In this document: positions 8,335 to 18,331 of the stretch, one piece after another
Layout of the letters: each line of letters begins with the position of its first letter
How positions within the stretch are numbered: the stretch's first letter is position 1
Origin: Acidobacteriota bacterium
Lineage (GTDB): Bacteria > Acidobacteriota > Terriglobia > Bryobacterales > Bryobacteraceae
DNA: 62,190 nt
NCBI GenBank assembly: GCA_018268935.1
Contig: JAFDVS010000054.1
Location: 1-62,190, forward strand
Direction: 5' to 3'
The notes under the pieces: model-generated
What the model was told of the DNA's origin: nothing
What the model saw: the letters and a program-made list of their open reading frames with translations, nothing else
Databases searched by the model: none
Translations under genes and position numbers: made by a program

Positions 8335-9579
8335 ATGCGATTGTTCTTCGCCGGCCTGGTCTCCATCTGTGCCTGGGCGCAGATCGCCGATTCGCCCACA
8401 GCCAACGTGGCGGGCATTCCCGTCAACTACACCGAATCGCTGGCCGGAAATTACACGCTCCCCGACGCCCTCAAGTTCAGCGACGGCAAGCCCGTGCGCG
8501 ACGCCAAGACGTGGGCCGCCAAACGCCGTCCCGAAATCGTCCGCCTCTTTGAAGAGAATCAATACGGCCACGCCCCGGCCCGCCCGGCCGGGATGAGCTT
8601 CGATGTCTTTGACAAAGGCACGCCCGCCTTCGATGGCAAAGCGACCCGCCGCCAGGTGACCATTCACTTCACGAAAGACAAATCCGGCCCGAAAGTCGAC
8701 CTGCTCCTTTACCTGCCCGCCCACGCCGCCAAGCGCGTGCCCGTGCTGCTCAACATCGCCTTTACGGCGAACGTCAACATGGTGGAGGACTCCGGCGTGA
8801 AGTCCGGAGAAATCTGGAGCCGCGAAAAGAAGCGTGTTCCCGCCAGCACGGGCCGCCGCTTCGGCACGCTGAAGGTGCTGCCCTTCCTCGAGGCCGGCAT
8901 CGGTGTCGCAACGTTCTACTACGGCGATGTCGAACCGGACTTCGCCGCCGGTGAAATGCTCGGCGTGCGCGGCGTTTTCAAAGACACCTGGGGAGCCATC
9001 GGGGCTTGGGCTTGGGGCATCAGCCGCGTCATCGACTACATGGAAACCGACTCCGCAGTCGATGCCAAACGCGTCGCCATCACCGGAGTTTCCCGTCTCG
9101 GCAAGACCGTGATGTGGGCCGGCGCCCGCGACACGCGCGTTGCCGCCGTCATCGCCAGTTGTTCCGGAGAGGGCGGCGCGGCACTCAGCCGCCGCAACTA
9201 CGGCGAAACCATCGCCCATCTCGTCGAGCCCACACGCTTCCCTTACCAGTTCACTGCGAACTATGCCAACTACGGCAACCGCGTAAACGAATTCCCTGTG
9301 GATGCCAATCTGCTGGTCGCTCTGATTGCACCGCGTCCGCTGCTGCTGCAAACAGGCAACACCGACAAGTGGTCCGATCCGATGGGCGAATTCCTTGCCG
9401 CCGTCGCCGCGGGCCCTGTCTACAAGCTCCACGGCAAACAGGACCTCGGGACAGACAAACTCCCCGCCCCCGGCGTGCCCATCCTCAATACACTCGGCTT
9501 CCTCATGCACGATGGCGGACATGGCACGGTGCCCGCTGATTGGGACGTGTATCTACAGTTCCTGAAGAAGCACCTTTGA
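8335..9579 (+). CDS. CE15-like glucuronoyl methylesterase
   Basis: A 414-residue secreted alpha/beta hydrolase of carbohydrate esterase family 15, whose members cut ester bonds between lignin alcohols and glucuronic acid on xylan. The nucleophile Ser253 is in GVSRLGK, close to the CE15 pattern GCSRxGK. A His lies in HDGGHGT near residue 396, and SCSGEGGAALSRRNYGE matches the conserved segment after the nucleophile. The start at 8335 has an AAGGGG ribosome site and gives a signal peptide (MRLFFAGLVSICAWA). It sits 16 bases after the cupin gene and 44 bases before the TonB receptor gene, consistent with a shared substrate pathway. Confidence 0.85.
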   Translation: MRLFFAGLVSICAWAQIADSPTANVAGIPVNYTESLAGNYTLPDALKFSDGKPVRDAKTWAAKRRPEIVRLFEENQYGHAPARPAGMSFDVFDKGTPAFDGKATRRQVTIHFTKDKSGPKVDLLLYLPAHAAKRVPVLLNIAFTANVNMVEDSGVKSGEIWSREKKRVPASTGRRFGTLKVLPFLEAGIGVATFYYGDVEPDFAAGEMLGVRGVFKDTWGAIGAWAWGISRVIDYMETDSAVDAKRVAITGVSRLGKTVMWAGARDTRVAAVIASCSGEGGAALSRRNYGETIAHLVEPTRFPYQFTANYANYGNRVNEFPVDANLLVALIAPRPLLLQTGNTDKWSDPMGEFLAAVAAGPVYKLHGKQDLGTDKLPAPGVPILNTLGFLMHDGGHGTVPADWDVYLQFLKKHL

Positions 9580-9594
9580 GACCGCAACGCCGTA

Positions 9595-9600
9595 TATAAT
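9595..9600 (+). promoter_or_regulatory. Candidate -10 box upstream of the TonB receptor gene
   Basis: A perfect TATAAT lies 24 bases before the ATG at 9624. No good -35 element stands at 17 bases; TTGAGA at 9576 is only 13 bases away. An internal promoter for the receptor is possible. Confidence 0.35.
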
Positions 9601-9623
9601 GGGCGCACCGACCAAGGGGCCCC

Positions 9624-12600
9624 ATGTTGAAAGCACTTCTATTCCTCCTCACCGGCGCTGCGCTCTACGCGCAGAACGCACAGATCACCGGCCGTGTCAC
9701 CGATCCCAGCGGCGCACTCGCGCCCGGCGCTGAAGTCACGGTCACCAATACAGACACCGGCGACAAGCGCACGTCTTCCACTAATGATCAGGGCTATTAC
9801 ACGGTCCTGTTCCTCATCCCCGGCAACTACCAGGTACAGGTGCAGAAGTCAGGCTTCAAAGCCGCGGTCCGCTCCGGCGTGCGCCTGCAGGTGGAGCAAA
9901 TCGCACGCCTCGATTTCACGCTCGAAGTCGGCGCCGTCGCGGATCGCATCGATGTCGTCGGTACAGCGCCATTGATCGAATCCGAAACCGCCACCGTCGG
10001 CCAGGTCATCAACAATAAGTCGATTGTCGAAATGCCGCTCAATGGCCGCAACGCCTGGCACCTCGTGCAACTCTCCGCCGCCACGGTATTCGTCGGCGGC
10101 ATCGGCGATGCAGCCGAAATCCCCGTGGCCAGCATGGCCGGTGGACGCGCCTTCTCCCAAGGCCTTTACGTCGATGGCGGCTCGGTCCAGAAATCCGGCA
10201 TGGCCCGCGCCATGGCCGAACTGGGCCCCATGGTCGACTCCGTCGAAGAGTTCAAAGTCATCACCAATAACTACGCCGCCGAATACGGACGCAGCGCCGG
10301 CGGCGTCTTCACTGCCGTCACCAAGTCCGGCACCAATCAATACAAAGGCACCGTCTTCCACTTCCTGCGCAACAATGCCTTCGATGCCCGCAATACGTTT
10401 TCCCTCACGCAGGCGCCGCTCCGTTACAACCAGTTCGGCGGCACACTCGGCGGCCCTATCAAAAAGGACAGAACACACTTCTTCCTCGGCTATGAGCAAA
10501 CCAAGCAGTCGCGCGGCACGCCGGTGATCCTCACGGTTCCCGACGCTGCGCGCAAACGCGGCGTCTTCACCGGGCTCACCGATGCCAACGGTGCGGCACT
10601 GCAACTCTACAATCCCTTCACCACCCGCGTCTCCCCCACCAATGCCACGCTGCGCGTTCGCGACCCCTTCCCAAACAACGTCATCCCTTCCTCTCTCTTC
10701 GATCCCGTGGCCATCAAGGCGATGTCGTATTACCCTGAGCCCAACGTGCAGGGCAATCTCGCCGGCGCCAACAACTTCAACGTCAACGCCACTCCGAAGC
10801 GCACGCAGCATCACGGCACCGCGCGCGTCGATCATGTGCTTTCGGATAAGAATCGCATCTTCTTCCGCTATATCAATCAGCACAACTTCACCCCGCAGGT
10901 GAACGTGTTCCCCGAACCGGCCGCATCCTCCTCCGGCCCGCAAACACGCACCATCCGCAATCTCGCCCACACCGCCATGGGCGCCTTCACGCGCACCGTC
11001 TCGCCATCCCTGATCAGCGAAACGCGCTTCAGTTGGCTCAAACAGAGCCGCAGCGTTTTGCACGACAGCATCGACCAGGGCTGGCCCTCGAAGCTCGGCT
11101 TCAAAACCGCCAGCGAGCGTGCCTTCCCTGCCTTCGCTCCGCAGAACTACACCTTCGTCGGCGCGCGCAACGCCTTCCGCGAACAGCGCGGCCCCACCTA
11201 CATGGTGAACCAGACCTTCACCTACAGCCGGGGAAAGCACAATCTCAAATCCGGCTTTGAATACCGCTGGAACGGCCAGACCGACGAGTTCGACACTATC
11301 CCCTCCGGCGACATGACGTTCGCTTCGCAGGGCACCGGGCTGCAAGGAAACGCCCGCACCGGCGACGGCTTTGCCACGTTTCTATTGGGCTTTGTCACCA
11401 ACGCGTCGCTCCGCGATCAGATCCCGCTGCGCACGCAGAACTACTCGCTCGGCGCTTTCCTTCAGGACGATTGGAAGGTCACTCCGAATTTCACTCTCAA
11501 TCTCGGCGTGCGTTATGACATCGAGCCGCCACCCATCTCGCCCGACGACACGTTCAACGGTTTCAGCATGACCGACATTCATCCCACCGCGCGTGTTCCC
11601 GGCGTAGTCACCTTCGCGGGCGTCAACGGGTATCCGCGCCGCATCGCCGACATCGACGGCAACAACTTCGCGCCGCGCTTCGGCTTTGCCTGGCGCCCCG
11701 GCGGCAACGATCGGCGCGTCGTGCGCGGAGGCTACGGCATCTTCTTCGGCAACACCAACGATGTCGGTTACGGCACCGGCACGAACCTCGGCTTCTCCAC
11801 GGAAGCGGCTTTCGTCAGTCCCGATCAGAACCAGACCGCGGCTTTCTACCTCAAAGATGGCCTGCCCAAATTCGATCTGCCCGGCCCGCAAAGCCGCACG
11901 CCCGCCTTCGGCCTGAACAACAACATCACCTACTATGAGCGCCACCGCCTGACGCCCTACTCACAGCAATTCAACCTCGGCGTGCAGCAGGAAACGAAGG
12001 GCATTCTGGTCGAACTGCAGTACATCGGCAACCTCGGCCGCAAACTCACCGCCACCGATGTCAGCATCAACCAGGTGCGCCCGGAACTCGTGGGCGGAGC
12101 GGGCACCATTCAGGCTCGCCGCCCTTATCCGCAATTCAGCGGCGTCACGATGATTGCTCCCAACTGGGGGGCTTCGAGTTATCACGGACTGGTGCTGCAC
12201 ACTGAGAAGCGGTACCAGGGCGGCCTGCAATTCCTCTTCAACTACACCTTCGCCAAGTTCATCGACAACGTGGATCACATCGCCTCCGGCGATTTCGGCG
12301 GCACGCCCGGCGCGGGTTATCAGGATTTCTACAACCGCCGCCTGGACAAGGCGCTCAGCCCGAATGACATCCGTCACAACGCGCGCTTCAACGTCATCTG
12401 GGATCTGCCCTTCGGCATCGGCCGCAAGTACCTCACCGGCGGCCCGGTGGCGCAGATTCTCGGCGGTTGGCAACTGAGCGCGCTCGGCACTTTGCTCACC
12501 GGCCCGCCCTACGGCGTCGTCACGCAGAACAACACCTGCGAATGCTCCTCGGCCGGGGCACAGCGCGCCGATATCCTCCGCCAGCCCGATCTGCCATCGG

Positions 12601-12905
12601 ATCAACGCAACGCCGCACGCTGGTTCGACATCACCGCCTTCGCGCAACCCGGCCGCTTTCTCTTCGGCAGCGCCGCGCGTTCCAACGGCCGAGCCCCCGG
12701 AACCACACAATTCGATTTGGGCATCATGAAGAACTTCGCCATTCGCGAGCGCTTCCGGCTACAATTCCGGGGCGAAATGTTTAATGCCTTCAACAACGTG
12801 AATCTCGGAATCCCCGGCACCGCGCTCGGCAGCCCCAACTTCGGCTCTATCACGGCCGCCGCCGACGCCCGAGTGATCCAACTGGGATTGAAGCTCTATT
12901 TCTGA
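9624..12905 (+). CDS. TonB-dependent receptor, Oar-like
   Basis: A 1093-residue outer-membrane protein. After a short signal peptide (MLKALLFLLTGAALYAQ) comes a carboxypeptidase-regulatory-like domain (about residues 20-100, ITGRVTDPSGALAPGAEVTV). A plug region follows (PLNGRNAWHLVQLS, AAEYGRSAGGVFTAVTKSGT), then a long beta-barrel ending in Phe (VIQLGLKLYF). This layout matches the expanded Oar/TonB receptor group of Acidobacteria. Such receptors import or bind large substrates, and the upstream esterase, cupin and oxidoreductase genes suggest a glucuronoxylan or lignocellulose fragment. It converges with the ankyrin gene with a 10-base overlap. Confidence 0.92.
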   Translation: MLKALLFLLTGAALYAQNAQITGRVTDPSGALAPGAEVTVTNTDTGDKRTSSTNDQGYYTVLFLIPGNYQVQVQKSGFKAAVRSGVRLQVEQIARLDFTLEVGAVADRIDVVGTAPLIESETATVGQVINNKSIVEMPLNGRNAWHLVQLSAATVFVGGIGDAAEIPVASMAGGRAFSQGLYVDGGSVQKSGMARAMAELGPMVDSVEEFKVITNNYAAEYGRSAGGVFTAVTKSGTNQYKGTVFHFLRNNAFDARNTFSLTQAPLRYNQFGGTLGGPIKKDRTHFFLGYEQTKQSRGTPVILTVPDAARKRGVFTGLTDANGAALQLYNPFTTRVSPTNATLRVRDPFPNNVIPSSLFDPVAIKAMSYYPEPNVQGNLAGANNFNVNATPKRTQHHGTARVDHVLSDKNRIFFRYINQHNFTPQVNVFPEPAASSSGPQTRTIRNLAHTAMGAFTRTVSPSLISETRFSWLKQSRSVLHDSIDQGWPSKLGFKTASERAFPAFAPQNYTFVGARNAFREQRGPTYMVNQTFTYSRGKHNLKSGFEYRWNGQTDEFDTIPSGDMTFASQGTGLQGNARTGDGFATFLLGFVTNASLRDQIPLRTQNYSLGAFLQDDWKVTPNFTLNLGVRYDIEPPPISPDDTFNGFSMTDIHPTARVPGVVTFAGVNGYPRRIADIDGNNFAPRFGFAWRPGGNDRRVVRGGYGIFFGNTNDVGYGTGTNLGFSTEAAFVSPDQNQTAAFYLKDGLPKFDLPGPQSRTPAFGLNNNITYYERHRLTPYSQQFNLGVQQETKGILVELQYIGNLGRKLTATDVSINQVRPELVGGAGTIQARRPYPQFSGVTMIAPNWGASSYHGLVLHTEKRYQGGLQFLFNYTFAKFIDNVDHIASGDFGGTPGAGYQDFYNRRLDKALSPNDIRHNARFNVIWDLPFGIGRKYLTGGPVAQILGGWQLSALGTLLTGPPYGVVTQNNTCECSSAGAQRADILRQPDLPSDQRNAARWFDITAFAQPGRFLFGSAARSNGRAPGTTQFDLGIMKNFAIRERFRLQFRGEMFNAFNNVNLGIPGTALGSPNFGSITAAADARVIQLGLKLYF

Positions 12906-14578
12906 GCCGGTGGCGCGGGCCTCTGGCCGGCGCGTAACTTACTAATCGCCGCCGTCATCTCCGTCGGCCGCACCACCGCGCGGATTTTCTCCGCATCGCC
13001 ATCGGCGTTCTGAATCTGAATCGCCTGCCGGTAGCGCTCCTGCTGATCGGCCAGATCATACGGCGTCTCACCCAGTTCATTCTTCACATCCAACCGCGCG
13101 CCCTGTGCAACCAAGAACTCCACCATCGGCACCGATCCACCCAGTGCCGCAATGTGCAGTATCGACTGCCCGCGCCGCACGATGGTGATCGGCTCCACGG
13201 GGTCCGGAATCTTCTCCGCAGGATTATACCGGGCCTGCAGATCCGCACCGCGGGCGATCATTTCCTTCACTACATCCACGTTTCCGGCCATCACAGCCAC
13301 CGAAAACGGAGTGTGCCCATCCTTCCGCAACTGATTCACATTCCCGCCGCGACGGACAAGCATCTTCACCAACTGCAGATTCGTCGAAGCCCCGGCGACA
13401 TGCATCGCCGATGATCCCGGAGGCGCCGGATTGATTCGCACATCGCCCGCCGGTCCAGCCGTCGGATACTGTGTCTGCTGGTTCGGATCGGCGCCCTTTT
13501 CGAGCAACCGAGCCACAATCGCCAGCCCCGCCTCGACATCCGATCCCTTAGTCGCGCTCAGCGTCAGCAACGCCGGATTGCGTCCATACGCGCCGCCGCG
13601 CCTCGCCGATGCTCCCAGGGAAGCGTTCGCCACCGCCAGCACCGCCCCATGCAGCGGCGTGTATCCCGCGCCATCGCGCACCTTCACCGCTGCTCCGCGA
13701 TCGAGCAGCAGCGCCGCCATCTTCAAATCGGCGCCGAATTTCTGCGAACTGCCCGCCTGCGCCGGAGCACCCTTGCCGGGCACAAACACCGTGTTCGGCG
13801 GGTCCCAATTGTACAGTGCCGCCAGCAACGGCGTCGTCCCATCGGCCGACGGAGCGTTGACATCGATCCCCGCATCCATCAGAATTCGCGCCGATTCCAC
13901 ATCATGCTTCTGCACGGCGAAGAACAGCGCGTTCTGCCCGCCCTTCTTCGTCACATACTCACCGTCGGTGTTCCACGGAATGCCCGTCTTTCCCAGGGTC
14001 GCCGTGGTCGGCGCATAGATCACATACTTCACGTCCCACGATGCCGTCACCGCCTTCACATCGGCGCCTCGTTCCACCAGCAACCGCACCGCCGCCGGAT
14101 TCCCCGCCGCCCACATCAACGCCGTCTGCCCGAATTTCTTATCACGAGCATTCAATGAAGCACCGCGGTCCAGCAGCAACCGCAGCGTCTCCACCTGGCC
14201 CAACCGGGCCGCGGTCATCAGTGGAGTCTCGCCGTTCTCCCGCGCCACATTCGGATTCGCGCCCTTCGACAGCAGCAGCTTCACCATCTCCCCCGCCCCG
14301 TTGGTGATGGCAATCATCAACGGCCCGATGCCCAGTTCATTCGCCAGATTCGGATCCGCCCCGGCGTTCAGTAACAACGAAGCGATCTCCGTGTTGCTCC
14401 GCGCGGCCGCCCATCCCAGCGCCGTGGTTCCATCGGCCTCGCGGGCATTCAATTCGGCTTTCTGCGCGATCAAGGCCGCCACCGCCGCGCGGTCATCACT
14501 GCGCGCGGCGTCCAGTAGCGCATCGCCCAACTTCGCCCACACCGGCAGGCAAGCCACCAACAGCAGAAGCATTCTCAC
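12896..14578 (-). CDS. Exported ankyrin-repeat protein, third gene of DUF1592/DUF1552 operon
   Basis: A protein of about 560 residues. I start it at the GTG at 14578, three bases beyond the stop of the DUF1552 gene, because a GGAGG site lies 7 bases upstream; the ATG at 14572 is 13 bases away. It opens with a signal peptide (MLLLLVACLPVWA) and then carries about ten ankyrin repeats (DGTTALGWAAARSNTEIASL, ETPLMTAARLGQVETLRLL, GHTPFSVAVMAGNVDVVKEM). It belongs to a coupled set with the DUF1552 and DUF1592 genes, an arrangement I recognise from Acidobacteria and Verrucomicrobia-like genomes. It probably scaffolds periplasmic proteins, which is an inference. Confidence 0.88.
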   Translation of the reverse strand: MRMLLLLVACLPVWAKLGDALLDAARSDDRAAVAALIAQKAELNAREADGTTALGWAAARSNTEIASLLLNAGADPNLANELGIGPLMIAITNGAGEMVKLLLSKGANPNVARENGETPLMTAARLGQVETLRLLLDRGASLNARDKKFGQTALMWAAGNPAAVRLLVERGADVKAVTASWDVKYVIYAPTTATLGKTGIPWNTDGEYVTKKGGQNALFFAVQKHDVESARILMDAGIDVNAPSADGTTPLLAALYNWDPPNTVFVPGKGAPAQAGSSQKFGADLKMAALLLDRGAAVKVRDGAGYTPLHGAVLAVANASLGASARRGGAYGRNPALLTLSATKGSDVEAGLAIVARLLEKGADPNQQTQYPTAGPAGDVRINPAPPGSSAMHVAGASTNLQLVKMLVRRGGNVNQLRKDGHTPFSVAVMAGNVDVVKEMIARGADLQARYNPAEKIPDPVEPITIVRRGQSILHIAALGGSVPMVEFLVAQGARLDVKNELGETPYDLADQQERYRQAIQIQNADGDAEKIRAVVRPTEMTAAISKLRAGQRPAPPAQK

Positions 14579-14580
14579 CG

Positions 14581-15894
14581 CTACACCTCCAGCCGGTTCA
14601 ACCGCCCGGTGCTGTCGCCGAACTTCTCCGTCGGCACGCCCACCTTGTCGAGCATCGTCAAATACAGATTCGTCAGCGGCGTCGTATCGCCCGCGAATTT
14701 CACATACCGTCCACCGGCAATCCGTCCCGCTGCGCCGCCGGCGACAATGATCGGAAGATCGCGCTGGCTGTGCGAAGTCGGCACGCTCAAATCGCTTCCA
14801 TAGAGCAGCAGCGAATGATCCAGCAGCGTCGAGTTCCCTTCCTTCAGCGCATCCAGTTTGTCCAGGAAGTAAGAGAAGAGCCGCGATTGATCCACATTGA
14901 TCTTCGCCAGCGCATCCAGTTTTTCCTTCTCGAAGTTGTGATGGGAAATCTCGTGGTGCCCCATGGTGATGCCTAGATGCGGATAGGTGATCGACGTCGC
15001 CTCGCGCGCCATCATGAACGTCCAAACCCGCGTCAAATCGGCCTGCAGCGCCAGCGTCTGCAAGTCGAACATCAGCTTCACGTGTTCCACCCACGCATCG
15101 GGCACACCCGCCGGCCGCTTCGTATCGGGCAAATCCGTGGGCTGCTTGCGCATCGCCACCTGGATCCGCCGCTCCACATCGCGGATCGACTCGACATATT
15201 CCTCGAGCTTCCGCTTGTCCGCCGCGCCCAACTGCTTCTTCAACTCGGCAATGCGCTCCGTCACCGTATCGAGGCTGCTGCGGTCGGCCGCATTGCGCGC
15301 CGCCGAGGCCACCGGATCAATCTTTCCGCCCTCGCCAAATAACCGTTCAAACACCATGCGAGGGTTGTACTCAAATGGCAGCGGCACCGTCTCACTCTTG
15401 AACACCGGGCCTACATGCGCGCTGTTGACGTTGATCTTCTCCGCCGACAATTCGAGCGAAGCGAACTGCGTTTCCTTCCCCAACGATTGCGCCGCCAGTT
15501 GATCCACCGAGATGCCCACGTGGATCTTGCCCTTCACCGGCTCCACACCCGTCATGAACGATGCCAGCGCGCGGTCATGAAATCCGGCCTTCGTGCGGTC
15601 CGGATCGGAAGACAATCCGCTGATCACCACAAACTTTTTCCGATGCCCCGACAAAGGCGCCAGCGCCTCGCTAAATTGATAGTCCGCGCCCTCACCCTTC
15701 GGCCGCCAGCGGTCCTGATCCACTCCCAGCGGATAGAAGATGAACCCCAGCCGCCGCACCGGAGCCGCGGCCGTCTGCTTTTCCGCCCGCAATGCCGGAA
15801 TCATTGCATCCAGCAGCGGCAGTGCAAACGCAGTGCCTGCGCCGCGCAAAAACGTTCTTCGGGGAATTTGTTTTTGGGTCACGAACATGGTCAT
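14581..15894 (-). CDS. DUF1552 protein, Tat-exported
   Basis: A 437-residue protein of the DUF1552 family. It has a twin-arginine leader (QIPRRTFLRGAGTAFALPLL, residues 9-28) and the family start of the mature part (GFIFYPLGVDQDRWRPKGEG). The C-terminal part, HSLLLYGSDLSVPTSHSQRD and LPIIVAGGAAGRI, resembles the sulfatase/DUF1501-like fold of the alkaline phosphatase superfamily. No biochemical function is established for the family. Its start ATG overlaps the DUF1592 stop by 4 bases (ATGA), so translation is probably coupled. In known genomes the two families almost always occur together. Confidence 0.9.
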   Translation of the reverse strand: MTMFVTQKQIPRRTFLRGAGTAFALPLLDAMIPALRAEKQTAAAPVRRLGFIFYPLGVDQDRWRPKGEGADYQFSEALAPLSGHRKKFVVISGLSSDPDRTKAGFHDRALASFMTGVEPVKGKIHVGISVDQLAAQSLGKETQFASLELSAEKINVNSAHVGPVFKSETVPLPFEYNPRMVFERLFGEGGKIDPVASAARNAADRSSLDTVTERIAELKKQLGAADKRKLEEYVESIRDVERRIQVAMRKQPTDLPDTKRPAGVPDAWVEHVKLMFDLQTLALQADLTRVWTFMMAREATSITYPHLGITMGHHEISHHNFEKEKLDALAKINVDQSRLFSYFLDKLDALKEGNSTLLDHSLLLYGSDLSVPTSHSQRDLPIIVAGGAAGRIAGGRYVKFAGDTTPLTNLYLTMLDKVGVPTEKFGDSTGRLNRLEV

Positions 15895-18227
15895 GGCTCC
15901 TCGTTCTGTCTCATCTGGAAGGGAACACTCCGGGCGATGGCAACCACCAGGTCATGAAACCGGTGACCGCCCGCCGCGGTCTCACGCGCAATCGCCCGCA
16001 CCACCGGCTGATCGCGAGCTTCCAACTGCCGCCCCAGCGCATACGTCAACATCTGTTCCACCGTGCCGCGCACGAACTCATCGGAATGCCGCAGCATCCA
16101 ATCCTTCAAGCCCTGCGGCCCGGAAAACGTCTCGCCGCTCGCCATCCTGCCCGATGGATCAATCGCTCCGCCATCATCCTCGGTGCGCCAGCGGCCCATC
16201 ACATCGAAATTCTCCAGCGCAAAGCCAAATCCATCGATGCGAACATGACACGCCGCGCAGGCCGCATTCGCCCGGTGTTTCTCCACCTGCTCGCGAGTCG
16301 TCAGCTTTCGGCCCTTCTCGGCGCTCGCCTCCAAGGGGGGCACATTGGCTGGCGGCGTGGGTGGCGGCGAATTGAGCAGGCTGTTCAGAATCCATTTCCC
16401 ACGCAGCACGGGCGATGTCCGCGCCGCATGCGAAGTGAGCAGCAGCACGCTGCCCTGCGTCAGAATCCCGCCCCGAGGCCCGCCTGCCTGTAAGGCGACT
16501 CGGCGGAAGGAAGGCCCCATCACACCCTCAATCCCGTACAGCTTCGCCAGCCGTTCATTCAGATAGGTGTAATCCGCGCGGATCAGATCGAGCACACTTC
16601 GGTTTTCCCGAATCAGGCTGCGCAGGAACAGCCGCGTCTCGGTTTCAAACGCCATGCGGATGGACGCATCAAACTCAGGGAAAATCTGCGCATCGGGCAC
16701 TACGGCGGACAGGCCGCGCAATCCCAGCCACTGCTCAGCGAAATTCGAAGCCAGCGTTGCCGCACGTGGATCTGCCAGCATCCGGCGCACTTCGCGCTCC
16801 AGCACCGCATTGTCCCGCAGCGTTCCTTTCGATGCCTCATTGAGCAGCGCATCATCGGGAATGCTGTTCCACAAGAAGAACGAAAGCCGCGATGCCAGTT
16901 CAAACGGAGACACCGTGTGCACCGGGCCTGCCTTCGCCCCCGCCGGATCAAACTCCAGCCGGAACAGAAAATCCGGAGCGAGCAGAATATCTCTTACCGC
17001 AGCGGCGATGGCTTCCTCAAACCCGCGCTTCTGCCGCGTCATTTGATACGCCGCCAGGAACGGCCGCCGGTCGCTCGCCGTCACATCGCGCCGGAACGCC
17101 CGCCGCAGCAACGTCGATAAAATCCGCTCCGCGCACGCCGCCTCATCGCTGGCGCCGGCAGGCCGGCAGACAAAGATTCGTTCCCTACTCGGCGTCTGGC
17201 TCACCGAGGTGGCCCCATAGGGCCCCGCAATCTCAATGCGCGCCAGCGCCGGCGGCCCCGGTTGCCCGTCAAACGCCGCCTCACCCGAAGTCATACCCCG
17301 TATCTCAAACAGCTTCACCCGCCGCCCATCGACGCGAAAATCAATCGTCGGACGCACCGCTGTTCCCAGCAGATCGAGCGGTCCACCCAACGCATCGCCA
17401 CCCGGCCCCGACACATCCGACACCGGCCCTTCGCGCGCCGCGTATTCATCGGGAAACGTCACGATCACCGTGTGCGTTCCGGCCTTCAGTTTCACCGTTG
17501 TTCGAAAGAACCGCACTCCTTCATAAGGAGTGAGACTTTCCTTCGCCAGAAACGCCCGCAAATGATACTCGCCGTCGTGAGGGAAGTAATGCGTCACCCG
17601 GATGCCGCCGCGAGTGCCGAAGGGCATTCCTTCGCCCTGCCACACAGCCTGCGTTCCCGTGGCCGGAAAAATCTCCGTCACCGGCGAAGCCTCCGCCGTG
17701 CCCACCGCCAGTTCGCTCACCTTCCGCGCGACTTTCAAATACCGCTCCAGCAGCAGCGGCGACATCGACAACGCATCGCCGATATTGTCGAACCCGCCCG
17801 CGCTTTCATCCTGCGGCAACTCCGCCGCAATCGGCAGTTCAATGTGCAGCAGATCCCGGATAGCATTGGCATACTCCGCGCGATTCAGCCGCCGCACCAC
17901 CGGCCGCCCGGCAAACGGCGATCGTTTCCCCGCCGCATCGAGATCCGCCACCAGGGCACCGGTGAAGGCACGAGCCGCAGCCGCATCCGGCCGCGGCGCT
18001 CCCAGCGGGGGCATCTCTCCGCCATTCACCTTCCGCACCACTTTTTCCCAAACATCGGGCCGCGCGCCGGGGGTCTCCGCGGCTACGCCATCCAAAACAA
18101 AACCACCGGATTTTGTTTGCGCACTATGGCACCCGATGCAGTACTGGCGCACAAACGCGGTTCGCCCGCTGGGCTGCGCCGCGGCCACCAGGGGAAGCAT
18201 CAGGAATAGTGTAAACGCCCGTTCCAT
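15891..18227 (-). CDS. Cytochrome c-like DUF1587/DUF1592/DUF1588/DUF1585 protein
   Basis: A 778-residue secreted multidomain protein. After a signal peptide (MERAFTLFLMLPLVAAAQ) comes a c-type haem motif CIGCH in a short cytochrome domain, then a DUF1587-like region (RRLNRAEYANAIRDLL) and a beta-rich segment. A DUF1595/DUF1592 block follows (LLRRAFRRDVTASDRRPF, ASRLSFFLWNSIPDDALL). The DUF1588 region (RGGILTQGSVLLLTSHAART) leads to a second CxxCH (CAACH), and a DUF1585 tail ends in LTYALGRQLE. These domains are typical of Planctomycetes and Acidobacteria and are of unknown function. The start at 18227 is chosen for the signal peptide; the open frame extends upstream to 18359 without one. It is the first gene of the three-gene operon. 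Confidence 0.9.
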   Translation of the reverse strand: MERAFTLFLMLPLVAAAQPSGRTAFVRQYCIGCHSAQTKSGGFVLDGVAAETPGARPDVWEKVVRKVNGGEMPPLGAPRPDAAAARAFTGALVADLDAAGKRSPFAGRPVVRRLNRAEYANAIRDLLHIELPIAAELPQDESAGGFDNIGDALSMSPLLLERYLKVARKVSELAVGTAEASPVTEIFPATGTQAVWQGEGMPFGTRGGIRVTHYFPHDGEYHLRAFLAKESLTPYEGVRFFRTTVKLKAGTHTVIVTFPDEYAAREGPVSDVSGPGGDALGGPLDLLGTAVRPTIDFRVDGRRVKLFEIRGMTSGEAAFDGQPGPPALARIEIAGPYGATSVSQTPSRERIFVCRPAGASDEAACAERILSTLLRRAFRRDVTASDRRPFLAAYQMTRQKRGFEEAIAAAVRDILLAPDFLFRLEFDPAGAKAGPVHTVSPFELASRLSFFLWNSIPDDALLNEASKGTLRDNAVLEREVRRMLADPRAATLASNFAEQWLGLRGLSAVVPDAQIFPEFDASIRMAFETETRLFLRSLIRENRSVLDLIRADYTYLNERLAKLYGIEGVMGPSFRRVALQAGGPRGGILTQGSVLLLTSHAARTSPVLRGKWILNSLLNSPPPTPPANVPPLEASAEKGRKLTTREQVEKHRANAACAACHVRIDGFGFALENFDVMGRWRTEDDGGAIDPSGRMASGETFSGPQGLKDWMLRHSDEFVRGTVEQMLTYALGRQLEARDQPVVRAIARETAAGGHRFHDLVVAIARSVPFQMRQNEEP

Positions 18228-18331
18228 CAATCCTCGGCCAACTTCTTCTATGGCTATGCTATTCACAAAGCCCCGAGGAATCAAGTTTCCCCTCTTGCCG
18301 CGAGCCTCCCGGTTTCGTACGGTGGAAGAAG

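Noticed and set aside
8050..9522. 490-codon minus-strand open frame across the cupin and esterase genes
   Set aside because: No family motifs, lies antisense to two genes with catalytic motifs and signal peptides.
9849..11345. 498-codon minus-strand open frame inside the first Oar gene
   Set aside because: Antisense shadow of a TonB receptor with plug and barrel signatures.
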